64,000 bases of DNA from Methylobacillus gramineus. GTDB lineage: Bacteria; Pseudomonadota; Gammaproteobacteria; Burkholderiales; Methylophilaceae. The first letter of the stretch is position 1, and each line of letters begins with the position of its first letter. Location: positions 124,001-188,000 of the forward strand of contig NZ_JAJAVE010000002.1 in assembly GCF_020532675.1 (NCBI RefSeq), read 5' to 3'. Position numbers and translations under genes: made by a program. The notes beneath the pieces are model-generated. The model was not told where the DNA came from. It was given only the letters and a program-made list of their open reading frames with translations, and made no database searches. Of the stretch, positions 41,821 to 50,078 are shown in pieces.

Positions 41821-44800
41821 ATGGTTACTGTGTATACGCTAACACCCGCCAGTGCAGCAGAAGCATTACGTGAAAACGGCCTGGATGCTCTGGGCATTAC
41901 CGCGCTCCTGCTTGGCTCCAGCTGGAGTGATCTTGATCCTGCATTTGATAGCGCTGCGCTGACGCTGACGTTTGCCCAGGTTCCCAAAGCACCATGGCGC
42001 GGCATACTTGAGTATGTGGATAGTGCGACGATGTTTCGGGCAGTGGATGGTATGCCGATGACAGGGCCTGCCGCCGTCTTGAGGCTACATCCGCAAGCTG
42101 CGGCGCGTTTGTCGCGTTTGGCAGCATCCAGGTACACCACGGCTTCATTGCCGCAGGTGCACGCCATTCCGGAGGTACTGGTGGTTCGCGGCATTGCAGC
42201 GGATAAGGCACCTGAGGTCTATGACCCCGAGATGGCTTTGCCCGTGGATGCCATTGGCAAAGCCATTACCTTTCATGATGCGCGCGGCCTGATCGTTGAT
42301 CCGATTGCTGTCGCGGCAATTCTGGATGACCTGTTGACCAGGTTCCCCGCATTGCTTGCCCCAGCAGATAGCAGCATGGATACCGGAGTGGGCAGCATAC
42401 GCAGTATTGCCGGACTGGCATCCGGCATAGTGGCCCATGTGGTGACCTTGCACGGGCGGGCATTTGCCCCGATTCCCTCTGGTCCAGAGGTACAGGTCCT
42501 GGATAACGGCGGTAACCCGGCGGGGACGCCTGGAGCCAATGGTTTGATCTCACTGGCAGCTGGTGATCAGTTAAGTGGCACAGGTACTGGTGCTGACGCA
42601 CGTCTGCGCCTTGGCTGGGCAACGGCTGGCACCTTGGGGAAAACGTCATTGCAAGTGCCTGCCCTACCTGCGGGCGTATCCCTTTCCAGACGATTTATCC
42701 GGGTGTTTGCCGTTGATCTGCAATGGCATCTTGCCGGGAATCGTTCTGCGACAGAAATCAATGGCATTGCCGGGGATGACCAGACCATGCCTGCGGATTT
42801 GCATCCGCAAGTGCATGATGGCATCACCATCGATTACTTGGCCGATGGCCCGGATACACTCGGCGCCATTTCACAGGTGGCCGCCAGAATGACAGGGGCA
42901 GCAGCAGGTGGGCTGATGTTTGCAGTATCACCGACGTTTGAAGCTGCGGTGGGCGCTCCCGAAGCGCCTGGCGCCAATGCACACTGGCCGGCGTTCCCTG
43001 GTACAGACACAGCCATTGGATTCACTCCGGGACAATCCACTCCTAGCGGACTCAGCGCCAGCTGGTCTGGCAGCAATAATGTGGTCGTGGCCATTCCCGC
43101 TGACTTTGCCCCCAACGGGGCCTCAATCCGCATTTATCCGCAGCGCTTTCAGTTGATTGAAGCCATCGGTGCGGAGCCGTCTTTTGTGCGTGGTGACGGA
43201 GGGGCAGCCCTTGCCATCAGCGGCACTGGCGTGGAGGTGTTGCTGCAGAACCCCTTCAATCTGGCGCCGAATGATCCACTGCCCAGCCCGGGTATCCTGG
43301 TGTTTGATCTGGTCATCACGCCACGCAGGGGGCAGCGCCGGATATGGGCGGCGGAGCGGGTCAGCATTGCGCCAGGCCCAGCCCCGGCGCCAAATGACCC
43401 ATTTGCTTCGCCGGACCCGCTGAATATCTTCCCGGATAATATACGTTCCATCAGCCCGGTACCTTTGTTTGGGCTGAGGCGTACCATTACACCATCCAAT
43501 GCCAATCCTGGCAGCATTGCAGACATGGCGCGTGCACTGATGTCGGAAACACAACCCCGGCAAGGCCCGAGATTGCCCACCATGATGCGGCATGACACTA
43601 TCGTTGTGACTGGGATCAGCGATGGCACCACTACAGCCGGTCTGGCCTGGGGTGCAGTGCTCAGCGGAGGGAGGTGGGCACGAGAAACCAGGTCAGCGCA
43701 GCACGGCAAGGCCAACCCGGGTAATCCTGCCGGCCCGGATACCCATGCTGCGGGTATTCGCGTGAACGGGGCGCTGGCCTATGATCTTGCACGTACCGCC
43801 GTCAAGCGCGTCCAGCCTATCCTGCCTTTAGGCAATGCGGCAACACCCGGCTGGCTGTTGTTTTCCGCGGGCAATAACTTCAATCCACCCGAGAATAATC
43901 CTGTCAATCCTGCCCAGAATTGCGCTGGCATTGCCTTGCAATCCATCGCTGCGGTAGTGGAAACACCAGAGCTGTCTTTATTGCCTGACAATAACCTGCT
44001 GAGCTCGCCGCCACCCATCAGCTTTCAGGATGTGTTGACACAGATATCGAATGCCTTCGGGCAGCAAAGGCCACCGGATATCGACGTCATGAATGCGGAT
44101 CGCTTGATCCATGAAATCCGCCGTGAATACTTCCTGTCCAAATATGGCAGCCGCGATGCACTATGGTCGCTGGCGCGGGCGATTGGGGAAGCGGATGAGC
44201 TGGTCTATATCGAGACAGCCGGTCTTGCCAGTACGGCACGCCCGGCAGCTGTACCGGCTGCCCATGAGATAGACCTGATCGAGAAACTGGCAGAGCGCAT
44301 GCAGGCTAACCCAAATTTGAAAGTGCTGATCAGTGTCCCGCGAGATACTGATTTCTCGCCATTATTCCCGCCCTTTGTGCGTAGAGCCATCACGCAACGG
44401 AATGATGCCATTGATCTGTTGCGCGCCGTGGATGCCAGCCGGGTGATGGCTTTCCATCCTCGCGGCTTTCCAGGGCGCTGGGCCCAGATTCGCAGTACTA
44501 CCGTCATCGTGGATGATGTCTGGTGCCTGACTGGTGCGACGCATTTACGTCGACGTGGCATGACGTTTGATGGCAGTGTTGCCATTGCCTCTCTTGATCA
44601 TGAGATTGAAGAAGGCTACAGCCGCAAGATCCGGACTTTCCGCCGCGAATTGATGGCAGCCAAGCTGGGTGTCACTCCGACCGAGGCGAATGGTCAGATT
44701 TCCCCTGACTGGATACGCCTGCAACGCCCTGCCAGCGCATTTGACTTGATTGCTGATCTGCTGCAGCAGGGTGGGCTTGGCAAGTTGGCTCCCTTATGGC

Positions 44801-44919
44801 TGGGGCCAACAGATGATAGCGTGATAGCACAAAGTGATGCTGTGGCAGACCCAGATGGGACAGATGGTGGTGCCCTCGAAACCCTGCTTGCCAGCTTTTT
44901 AAGTGAGTCTCCTCCTTGA
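41821..44919 (+). CDS. Large protein with a C-terminal degenerate phospholipase-D-like domain (third gene of the operon)
   Basis: A 1032-residue protein starting at the ATG at 41821, six bases after a perfect AAGGAGG. The first 700 residues are beta-rich and unassigned, with a flexible Pro/Ala linker (APGPAPAPNDPFASPDPLN) near 520. Residues about 757-940 match the second half of the PLD fold: EADELVYIETAG corresponds to the usual A-x-x-x-I-Y-I-E-N-Q, and PNLKVLISVPRD to the following strand. RSTTVIVDDVWCLTGATHLRRR corresponds to the HKD motif, but His is Arg891 and Lys is Thr893, with only Asp898 kept. TFDGSVAIASLD completes it. The site looks catalytically inactive. An upstream QHGKANPGN may be a relic of the first HKD motif, but this is doubtful. 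Confidence 0.8.
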   Translation: MVTVYTLTPASAAEALRENGLDALGITALLLGSSWSDLDPAFDSAALTLTFAQVPKAPWRGILEYVDSATMFRAVDGMPMTGPAAVLRLHPQAAARLSRLAASRYTTASLPQVHAIPEVLVVRGIAADKAPEVYDPEMALPVDAIGKAITFHDARGLIVDPIAVAAILDDLLTRFPALLAPADSSMDTGVGSIRSIAGLASGIVAHVVTLHGRAFAPIPSGPEVQVLDNGGNPAGTPGANGLISLAAGDQLSGTGTGADARLRLGWATAGTLGKTSLQVPALPAGVSLSRRFIRVFAVDLQWHLAGNRSATEINGIAGDDQTMPADLHPQVHDGITIDYLADGPDTLGAISQVAARMTGAAAGGLMFAVSPTFEAAVGAPEAPGANAHWPAFPGTDTAIGFTPGQSTPSGLSASWSGSNNVVVAIPADFAPNGASIRIYPQRFQLIEAIGAEPSFVRGDGGAALAISGTGVEVLLQNPFNLAPNDPLPSPGILVFDLVITPRRGQRRIWAAERVSIAPGPAPAPNDPFASPDPLNIFPDNIRSISPVPLFGLRRTITPSNANPGSIADMARALMSETQPRQGPRLPTMMRHDTIVVTGISDGTTTAGLAWGAVLSGGRWARETRSAQHGKANPGNPAGPDTHAAGIRVNGALAYDLARTAVKRVQPILPLGNAATPGWLLFSAGNNFNPPENNPVNPAQNCAGIALQSIAAVVETPELSLLPDNNLLSSPPPISFQDVLTQISNAFGQQRPPDIDVMNADRLIHEIRREYFLSKYGSRDALWSLARAIGEADELVYIETAGLASTARPAAVPAAHEIDLIEKLAERMQANPNLKVLISVPRDTDFSPLFPPFVRRAITQRNDAIDLLRAVDASRVMAFHPRGFPGRWAQIRSTTVIVDDVWCLTGATHLRRRGMTFDGSVAIASLDHEIEEGYSRKIRTFRRELMAAKLGVTPTEANGQISPDWIRLQRPASAFDLIADLLQQGGLGKLAPLWLGPTDDSVIAQSDAVADPDGTDGGALETLLASFLSESPP

Positions 44920-45083
44920 GGGGTGTGTATGCTGGGGTAGGCCTGTAAGTTGAGATTGTTACCGAGCGCTGGTGTTAACCTTGTTTGCTTTGTCTGGCTA
45001 CGCAGACTCAGGGATGATTTTTTGGTTGTGTTTTTTGATGGTCTAACCGGCAGGGTAGACAGTCGAGTATATGTGCAGCTTCA

Positions 45084-45114
45084 CTGTACTTGCTTTGTAC
45101 TTGTCCTGTGCTTG
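45084..45114. repeat. Short imperfect tandem repeat after the giant operon
   Basis: CTGTACTTG, TTGTACTTG and CTGTGCTTG follow each other at an 11-base period in the 224-bp convergent gap between the third giant gene and moaC. No gene or clear terminator is seen in that gap; a 62-codon frame at 44950-45138 has no ribosome-binding site. Confidence 0.4.
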
Positions 45115-45143
45115 ATGCGAGATAGCTTCAATGAGTGACAGCT

Positions 45144-45623
45144 TTAGCCTGGGGCTTGCCAGTGACCAGACTTGCCGCCTGCTTTTTCCAGCAGGCGTAT
45201 TTCCTTGATCTGCATCCCGCGGTCTATGGCCTTGCACATGTCATAGATGGTCAATAAAGCGATGCTGGTGGCCGTGAGGGCTTCCATTTCGACGCCGGTG
45301 CGGCCCACGGTTTCAGCAGTGACAGTGCAGTGTATGGTGTTGTCAGTGGCTGCGATCTCGAATTCCACGCTGACCTTGGTCAAGGGAATGGGATGACACA
45401 GCGGGATGAGCTCCGAGGTGCGTTTGGAGCCCTGAATGGCGGCAATACGCGCAATACCGAGTACATCGCCTTTTTTGGCATCTCCCTGCTGAATGGTGGC
45501 CAGGGTGGCTGGCAGCATGTGGATACTGCCTTTGGCAACCGCCACACGTTGTGTTTCGGCTTTGCTGCCGACATCGACCATATGTGCCTGGCCGCTGGCA
45601 TCGAAGTGGGTAAGATGGCTCAT
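45144..45623 (-). CDS. moaC: Cyclic pyranopterin monophosphate synthase MoaC
   Basis: A 159-residue enzyme of molybdenum-cofactor synthesis. It begins [18 protein letters not shown] and contains the three conserved blocks: [38 protein letters not shown] and [21 protein letters not shown] ending in GGKSGHW. It forms cyclic pyranopterin monophosphate together with MoaA, which is not in the window. It is divergent from bepA across an 82-bp gap, and it faces the giant operon convergently. Confidence 0.96.
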   Translation of the reverse strand: MSHLTHFDASGQAHMVDVGSKAETQRVAVAKGSIHMLPATLATIQQGDAKKGDVLGIARIAAIQGSKRTSELIPLCHPIPLTKVSVEFEIAATDNTIHCTVTAETVGRTGVEMEALTATSIALLTIYDMCKAIDRGMQIKEIRLLEKAGGKSGHWQAPG

Positions 45624-45705
45624 GATGTTTCCTACGGGTTCGCGTTACTGGGTGTACAAAGCCAGGCAGCTAGTGAACTTGGCGCTTGAGGTTGCTATCA
45701 TAGCA

Positions 45706-47136
45706 ATGATGAAACTGCTTTACCCGATTGTCTTCCTCTCTTTCTTTGCCCCCTGGGTGTTGGCCGATGGCTTGCCCGAGCTCGGCGATTATTCTGCGAC
45801 GGTGCTGTCTCCGCTCGATGAGCAGCGGATTGCCGATGAAATCATGCGCGATGTGTATGCCAGCAATCAGGTGCTGGAAGATCCCGAGATCAATGATTAC
45901 ATTGATAGTCTGGGCCACCGTCTCGCTGCCAGCAGCCCGGATAAATACCAGCATTTCAATTTTTTCGTGGTCAAGGACAACTCGATTAATGCGTTTGCCA
46001 TGCCGGGCGGGGTGATTGGTGTGCATACTGGCTTGTTGACCGCGGCGAATAATGAATCCGAAGTGGCTGGGGTGCTGGGGCATGAAATCGGCCACGTGGT
46101 GCAGCACCATCTGGCGCGTATGCTGGCCAAGCAAAAGAATGATTCAGTGATTACGATGGCCACCATGGCATTGGCCTTGCTGGCGGCACGCAGCAATCCG
46201 CAGTTGACAGGGGGGGCGCTCACCGCCGCCACGGCTAATTCCATACAAAAACAAATTGATTACACCCGTGAACACGAGCGTGAGGCAGATCGCGTAGGCT
46301 TGCAGATTCTTGATAGCGCCGGGTTTGATACGCGCGGCATGCCGGCGTTTTTTGAAACCTTGCAAAAAGGCTCACGTTTTTCCGAGGGCAGTGCACCGGC
46401 TTTTTTGCGCACCCACCCGTTGACCAGTGAACGTATTGCCGATGTGCGCAATCGGGTGGAGCAGACCGCTTACCGCCAGGCCAAGGAAAGCCCGGAGTTC
46501 CAGTTCGTCAAGATCAAGCTGCTATCTAATATAGGCACGGCGGATTCAGCCATCAATACTTTCCGCAATAACTTGCAAGATAAGACATATAGCAGTGAAG
46601 CGGCCCAGCATTATGGACTGGCGCTGGCCATGTTGCGCAAGCCTGACCTGGCGGGGGCCAGCAAGGAAATTGAATGGCTGCGTAAAAATGCGCCACCCAA
46701 TGCGATGATAGAAACGGTAGCGACCCAGATAGCCGTCGCGGGCAAAAGCCCGGCCGACGCTGAAAAACAGTATGTGAACGCCTTGAGCCAATATCCTGAT
46801 CATCGGGCGTTGATCTATGGATATGCCGACCTCCTGCTGGCGACACGCCAGGCGGATAAGTTGCTCAAGCTGATTGGCGACAAGCAGGAGCAATATCCTG
46901 ATGACCCTTATTTTTATGAGCTGAAGTCCCGGCTCTATACCATGCAGGGCAAGACCATGCTCAGGCATCAGGCCCAGGGTGAAGCCTATGTGCGCCGTTA
47001 CAACCTGCGTGCGGCAGTGGAACAGATGGACCTGGCTGCCAAGGCCACCGATGGCGATTTTTATCAACAATCGATTGCGGAAGCGCGCCTTAACCAGCTG
47101 CGCCAGCAACTGGATGACAAGAAGCGGGATAAATGA
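45706..47136 (+). CDS. bepA: Periplasmic M48 metalloprotease/TPR chaperone BepA
   Basis: A 476-residue secreted protease. The signal peptide is KLLYPIVFLSFFAPWVLADG. The zinc motif HEIGH is at 126-130 with Glu191 (EREAD) as the likely third ligand, followed by the substrate-gating loop region. The C-terminal half (about 265-470) consists of TPR-like helices (QHYGLALAMLRKPDLAGASK; DHRALIYGYADLLLATRQAD). BepA helps assemble or degrade outer-membrane proteins such as LptD. The frame is open upstream to 45493, but that overlaps moaC antisense; ATG at 45706 (or 45709) gives the signal peptide. Confidence 0.93.
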   Translation: MMKLLYPIVFLSFFAPWVLADGLPELGDYSATVLSPLDEQRIADEIMRDVYASNQVLEDPEINDYIDSLGHRLAASSPDKYQHFNFFVVKDNSINAFAMPGGVIGVHTGLLTAANNESEVAGVLGHEIGHVVQHHLARMLAKQKNDSVITMATMALALLAARSNPQLTGGALTAATANSIQKQIDYTREHEREADRVGLQILDSAGFDTRGMPAFFETLQKGSRFSEGSAPAFLRTHPLTSERIADVRNRVEQTAYRQAKESPEFQFVKIKLLSNIGTADSAINTFRNNLQDKTYSSEAAQHYGLALAMLRKPDLAGASKEIEWLRKNAPPNAMIETVATQIAVAGKSPADAEKQYVNALSQYPDHRALIYGYADLLLATRQADKLLKLIGDKQEQYPDDPYFYELKSRLYTMQGKTMLRHQAQGEAYVRRYNLRAAVEQMDLAAKATDGDFYQQSIAEARLNQLRQQLDDKKRDK

Positions 47137-47161
47137 TGCAGCAGCTCAGGCGTGATCAGTC

Positions 47162-47596
47162 ATGACGGGTCGGCGCTCCATCTTGCAGGTATTGCTGGCA
47201 GGCTTGTTGCTGCCCTTGAAGGCAATTGCGGCTAGCTGGAATACACCTGCGTTTGAAGCCCGCACTATCGATGGTGCAAAGCAGGTGTTGAATATGCGTG
47301 CCGAGGAAAACACTGCGCAGATCGAGATTGTGGCGCCTGATTTTGCTGAAAATGGTGCGGTTGTGCAGGTTGAAGTGATGAGCCGGATTGCCGGGACGGA
47401 AGCCATGGCCATTTTTGCCGAAAAGAACCCGGTGCCGCTGGTGGCCAATTTCACCTTTAGTCACGGTGCGCAACCTTATGTCATTACCCGGATCAAGATG
47501 GCGGAAAGTCAAAGCCTGCAAGTGGTTGTCAAGGTAGGGGAGCGATACTATCAGGCCAGTCGCTATGTGACGGTATCGGAAGGCGGGTGCGGCTGA
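47162..47596 (+). CDS. soxY: Sulfur-carrier protein SoxY (orphan pair with SoxZ)
   Basis: A 144-residue protein with a Tat-like N-terminus (TGRRSILQVLLAGLLLPLKA) and a SoxY beta-sandwich (FAENGAVVQVEVMSRIAGTE; HGAQPYVITRIKMAESQSL). It ends EGGCG, so the carrier Cys is the penultimate residue. The canonical C-terminal motif is GGCGG, so this copy lacks the last Gly. The TGA overlaps the soxZ ATG (TGATG). SoxY binds sulfur intermediates through that Cys. No soxA, soxX, soxB or soxCD is nearby, so the pair may serve another sulfur-handling route. The preceding gene ends 25 bp upstream. Confidence 0.88.
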   Translation: MTGRRSILQVLLAGLLLPLKAIAASWNTPAFEARTIDGAKQVLNMRAEENTAQIEIVAPDFAENGAVVQVEVMSRIAGTEAMAIFAEKNPVPLVANFTFSHGAQPYVITRIKMAESQSLQVVVKVGERYYQASRYVTVSEGGCG

Positions 47597-47907
47597 TGGC
47601 AGCAGGCATCAAGATGCGCGTCCGTTTGCAGTCCGGTGTCGCGGAGGTCAGGGTGTTGATCAGTCATCCGATGGAAACGGGTCGCCGTGAGGATGAGTCT
47701 GGCAAGATGGTACCAGCACATTTTATCCAGTTGCTGACCGCTACGCTGAATCAGGTGCCAGTGCTGGAAGCACAGTGGGGTACAGGGGTGGCGCGTGACC
47801 CTTACCTGATTTTTTTCGTGGCAGGTGCCAGGCTTGGCGATAGCATCGCCATCGAGTGGCATGACAACAAGGGTGAGAGTGGCCGTCAGTCAATCCAGGT
47901 GGCATAG
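47596..47907 (+). CDS. soxZ: SoxZ, partner of SoxY
   Basis: A 103-residue all-beta protein. The start MAAGIKMRVRLQSGVAEVRV and the segment ISHPMETGRREDESGKMVPA are characteristic of SoxZ, followed by the strands PYLIFFVAGARLGDSIAIEW. SoxZ forms the heterodimer that presents the SoxY Cys to its partner enzymes. The ATG at 47596 overlaps the soxY stop by one base; a GTG three codons earlier (47587) is less likely. It is convergent with the alcohol dehydrogenase gene, 21 bp away. Confidence 0.93.
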   Translation: MAAGIKMRVRLQSGVAEVRVLISHPMETGRREDESGKMVPAHFIQLLTATLNQVPVLEAQWGTGVARDPYLIFFVAGARLGDSIAIEWHDNKGESGRQSIQVA

Positions 47908-47928
47908 ACGGCACGCTCCCTGAAAGAA

Positions 47929-49002
47929 TTACGGCGTGATCGCTACTTTCATGACACCGTCGCGCTGGTTGGAAAATAGCGCGTAGGCCTGTTCTATATC
48001 ATCCAGCTTGAAACGGTGCGTGACCAGTGAACGCAGATCTGCACGGCCAGCAGCAACGATATCCATCAATCTGCGCATACGTTCCTTGCCGCCAGGACAG
48101 AGCGTGGACACTATCGTAAAATCTCCCAGCCCAGCACCAAATGCATCCAGTGGTAATCGCAGTTCGCTGGAGTAAACCCCCAGGCTCGATACCGTGCCGC
48201 CTGGACGTAATACACGCAGTGCGGACTCAAAAGTCTGTTGGGTTCCCAATGCTTCAATCGCGACATCCACCCCTCGGCCATCGGTGATGCGCATGATTTC
48301 CTGTATGGGGTCGTGGGTTTTGAAGTTGATGACGTGATCTGCCCCCAGCGAGCGTGCAATGGTCAGCCTTTCCGCAATGGCATCCACGCCGATAATCGTG
48401 CTGGCTCCCATGAGCCTGGCGCCAGCCACGGCTGACAGGCCGATCGGCCCCAGGGCAAATACCACCACCGTATCGCCTATCTTGATATTGCCGCGCTCAG
48501 CGCCGGAAAAACCGGTAGACATAATGTCGGGGCACATGAGCACCTGCTCATCTGTCAGCGCATCCGGAATCACGCTTAAATTCGCCATGGCATCTGGCAC
48601 ACGTAAATATTCTGCCTGGCATCCGTCTATGGTGTTACCGAACTTCCAGCCTCCCGCCACCTTGAAACCGTGCTTGTTGCCCGGACCATCCTGGGAACCA
48701 CTGCCACACAGACAGGCATTGGAATATCCGCTGGGGGTGATGGCGCCTGCGATGACGCGCTGGCCCTGTGAAAATCCGCTGACGGATGTCCCCAGTCTTT
48801 CTATGATCCCTACAGGCTCATGGCCAACGGTCAGGCCGGGAGCGACCGGGTACTCTCCCTTGAGGATATGGACATCAGTGCCGCAAATTGTCGTGGTGGT
48901 GATGCGGATCAGTGCATCCAATGGCCCGATCTCTGGAATCGGTTTTTCCTCCAGTACAATTTGCCCAGGGGCAATGAAGACAGCGGCTTTCATTTTGGCC
49001 AT
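47929..49002 (-). CDS. NAD(P)-dependent zinc alcohol dehydrogenase of the secondary-alcohol (isopropanol) type
   Basis: A 357-residue medium-chain dehydrogenase. Catalytic-zinc ligands fit the isopropanol-dehydrogenase pattern: Cys in TTICGTDVH, His in VGHEPVG and Asp in CPDIMSTGFSGAE. The Rossmann part has VFALGPIGLSAVAGARLMGA and the acidic residue in GVDAIAERL. The lobe for the structural zinc has only two Cys (NACLCGSGSQDG), not the usual four, which also fits the secondary-alcohol group. The substrate may be a short secondary alcohol or a polyol. It stands alone between soxZ and the nuclease gene; the ATG at 49002 was kept. Confidence 0.85.
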   Translation of the reverse strand: MAKMKAAVFIAPGQIVLEEKPIPEIGPLDALIRITTTTICGTDVHILKGEYPVAPGLTVGHEPVGIIERLGTSVSGFSQGQRVIAGAITPSGYSNACLCGSGSQDGPGNKHGFKVAGGWKFGNTIDGCQAEYLRVPDAMANLSVIPDALTDEQVLMCPDIMSTGFSGAERGNIKIGDTVVVFALGPIGLSAVAGARLMGASTIIGVDAIAERLTIARSLGADHVINFKTHDPIQEIMRITDGRGVDVAIEALGTQQTFESALRVLRPGGTVSSLGVYSSELRLPLDAFGAGLGDFTIVSTLCPGGKERMRRLMDIVAAGRADLRSLVTHRFKLDDIEQAYALFSNQRDGVMKVAITP

Positions 49003-49081
49003 GAAATACTCCTATTTGTTTAGGGGGTATTGGTTCATGGTAACAAAATTCCACCGGCATGCATGGCTTGGATCAGCGGTT

Positions 49082-50065
49082 TTATAGCCTGTGCAAGTAT
49101 GTCAGTAAGGACTTTTCATTGACGAAGGTCAGGTCGTACATGCTGCTCAGCCCCTGGGCATGCTCGTCGGACAAGTCTGCCACGCAAAGAATGAACTGGG
49201 ATTTTTGTAGTCCCAGACTCTTCTTGAGCAGGCGATATTTTTCGATGGAGGATTTGTAATCGCCAGTTTTACACTCAATGCAGATGGGCGTTTTATTATC
49301 CATCAGCAAAAACACGTCCAGCTCGTGCATGTCCGCATTCGGGAGCGTGATGACCACATTGCGTGCGCAGGAAAAGGGCAGGTTGCGTTGTTGCACATAG
49401 GTCAGTGCCTGCATCATGGCAAACCATTCCAGCCATATGCCATTGAAAAACTGGCGGATGACAGGTGTCGGTTGCAGGATCAGGCGCAGGGTTTTTTCTG
49501 TCTTCTGCTGCACCAGCTTGCCAATGAGAGCATAGTCATACAGCTGTTTGCAGAACGTGGTCAGTAGTCTGATTTCATCAGGATTGCGATTGGCAAGATT
49601 GATGGTGGTGCCGTTGTAATTCTCTTTGTAGGCATGAGATATCTGGCCGAGGATGGGCTTCAGGCTAGTGTAGTGCTGGCCGATTTCCGTGGCGATCTCA
49701 TCAAAGAACCCCGTAGTATCTACCGCTTTGGGGTTGATCACGACCTCGATGTTTTTCTGCTTGAACCATTGGAGTATGGGTTGGTGCTGTGCCGGACTGG
49801 AGAGCATTTCCGTATTACTGAAGTCCGTACTAGCTGCGATATCCTGCACAGATTCTGTCGCTGAATCTTCTTCTGGCAGTTCGCTTTGCATGCGTTTGTG
49901 CGAGACCTGCAGTGCAAAGTATTTTTCCAGCAGTTTGGAGACAAAGAATGGTGTATCCCAGACCTTGTTCTGGTGCTGGCACTTCGGGCATGGCACATCC
50001 TGGCCGATGAAGCGGGGTTCAAGCTCCCTGATGAAGTTGCAATGACTACAGCGGGAAATGGCCAT
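49082..50065 (-). CDS. Zinc-ribbon protein with a C-terminal PD-(D/E)XK (Card1-like) nuclease domain
   Basis: A 327-residue protein. The N-terminus is a Cys4 zinc ribbon (CSHC at about residue 6 and CPKC at about 26). A charged linker follows. Residues about 120-215 hold a helical region ending GIWLEWFAMMQAL. The C-terminus has ELDVFLLMDNKTPICIECKTG, i.e. the Asp and the E-x-K of a PD-(D/E)XK nuclease, in the same order as the DUF1887/Card1 nuclease domain. No CARF or Rossmann sensor domain is seen. The ATG at 50065 with AAGGA upstream was chosen over a longer frame to 50230 that overlaps hda. It ends 13 bp after hda and may be in its operon. Its target is unknown. Confidence 0.78.
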   Translation of the reverse strand: MAISRCSHCNFIRELEPRFIGQDVPCPKCQHQNKVWDTPFFVSKLLEKYFALQVSHKRMQSELPEEDSATESVQDIAASTDFSNTEMLSSPAQHQPILQWFKQKNIEVVINPKAVDTTGFFDEIATEIGQHYTSLKPILGQISHAYKENYNGTTINLANRNPDEIRLLTTFCKQLYDYALIGKLVQQKTEKTLRLILQPTPVIRQFFNGIWLEWFAMMQALTYVQQRNLPFSCARNVVITLPNADMHELDVFLLMDNKTPICIECKTGDYKSSIEKYRLLKKSLGLQKSQFILCVADLSDEHAQGLSSMYDLTFVNEKSLLTYLHRL

Positions 50066-50078
50066 GGGTATCCTTTGA

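Noticed and set aside
30971-44919. The giant operon as a prophage or contractile injection system
   Set aside because: No sheath, tube, baseplate, portal, integrase or lysis gene was found near it.
44950-45138. A 62-codon + frame after the giant operon
   Set aside because: No ribosome-binding site and weak composition in a convergent gap.
49082-50065. The nuclease gene as part of a CRISPR system
   Set aside because: No repeat array and no cas gene within the window; no CARF domain.
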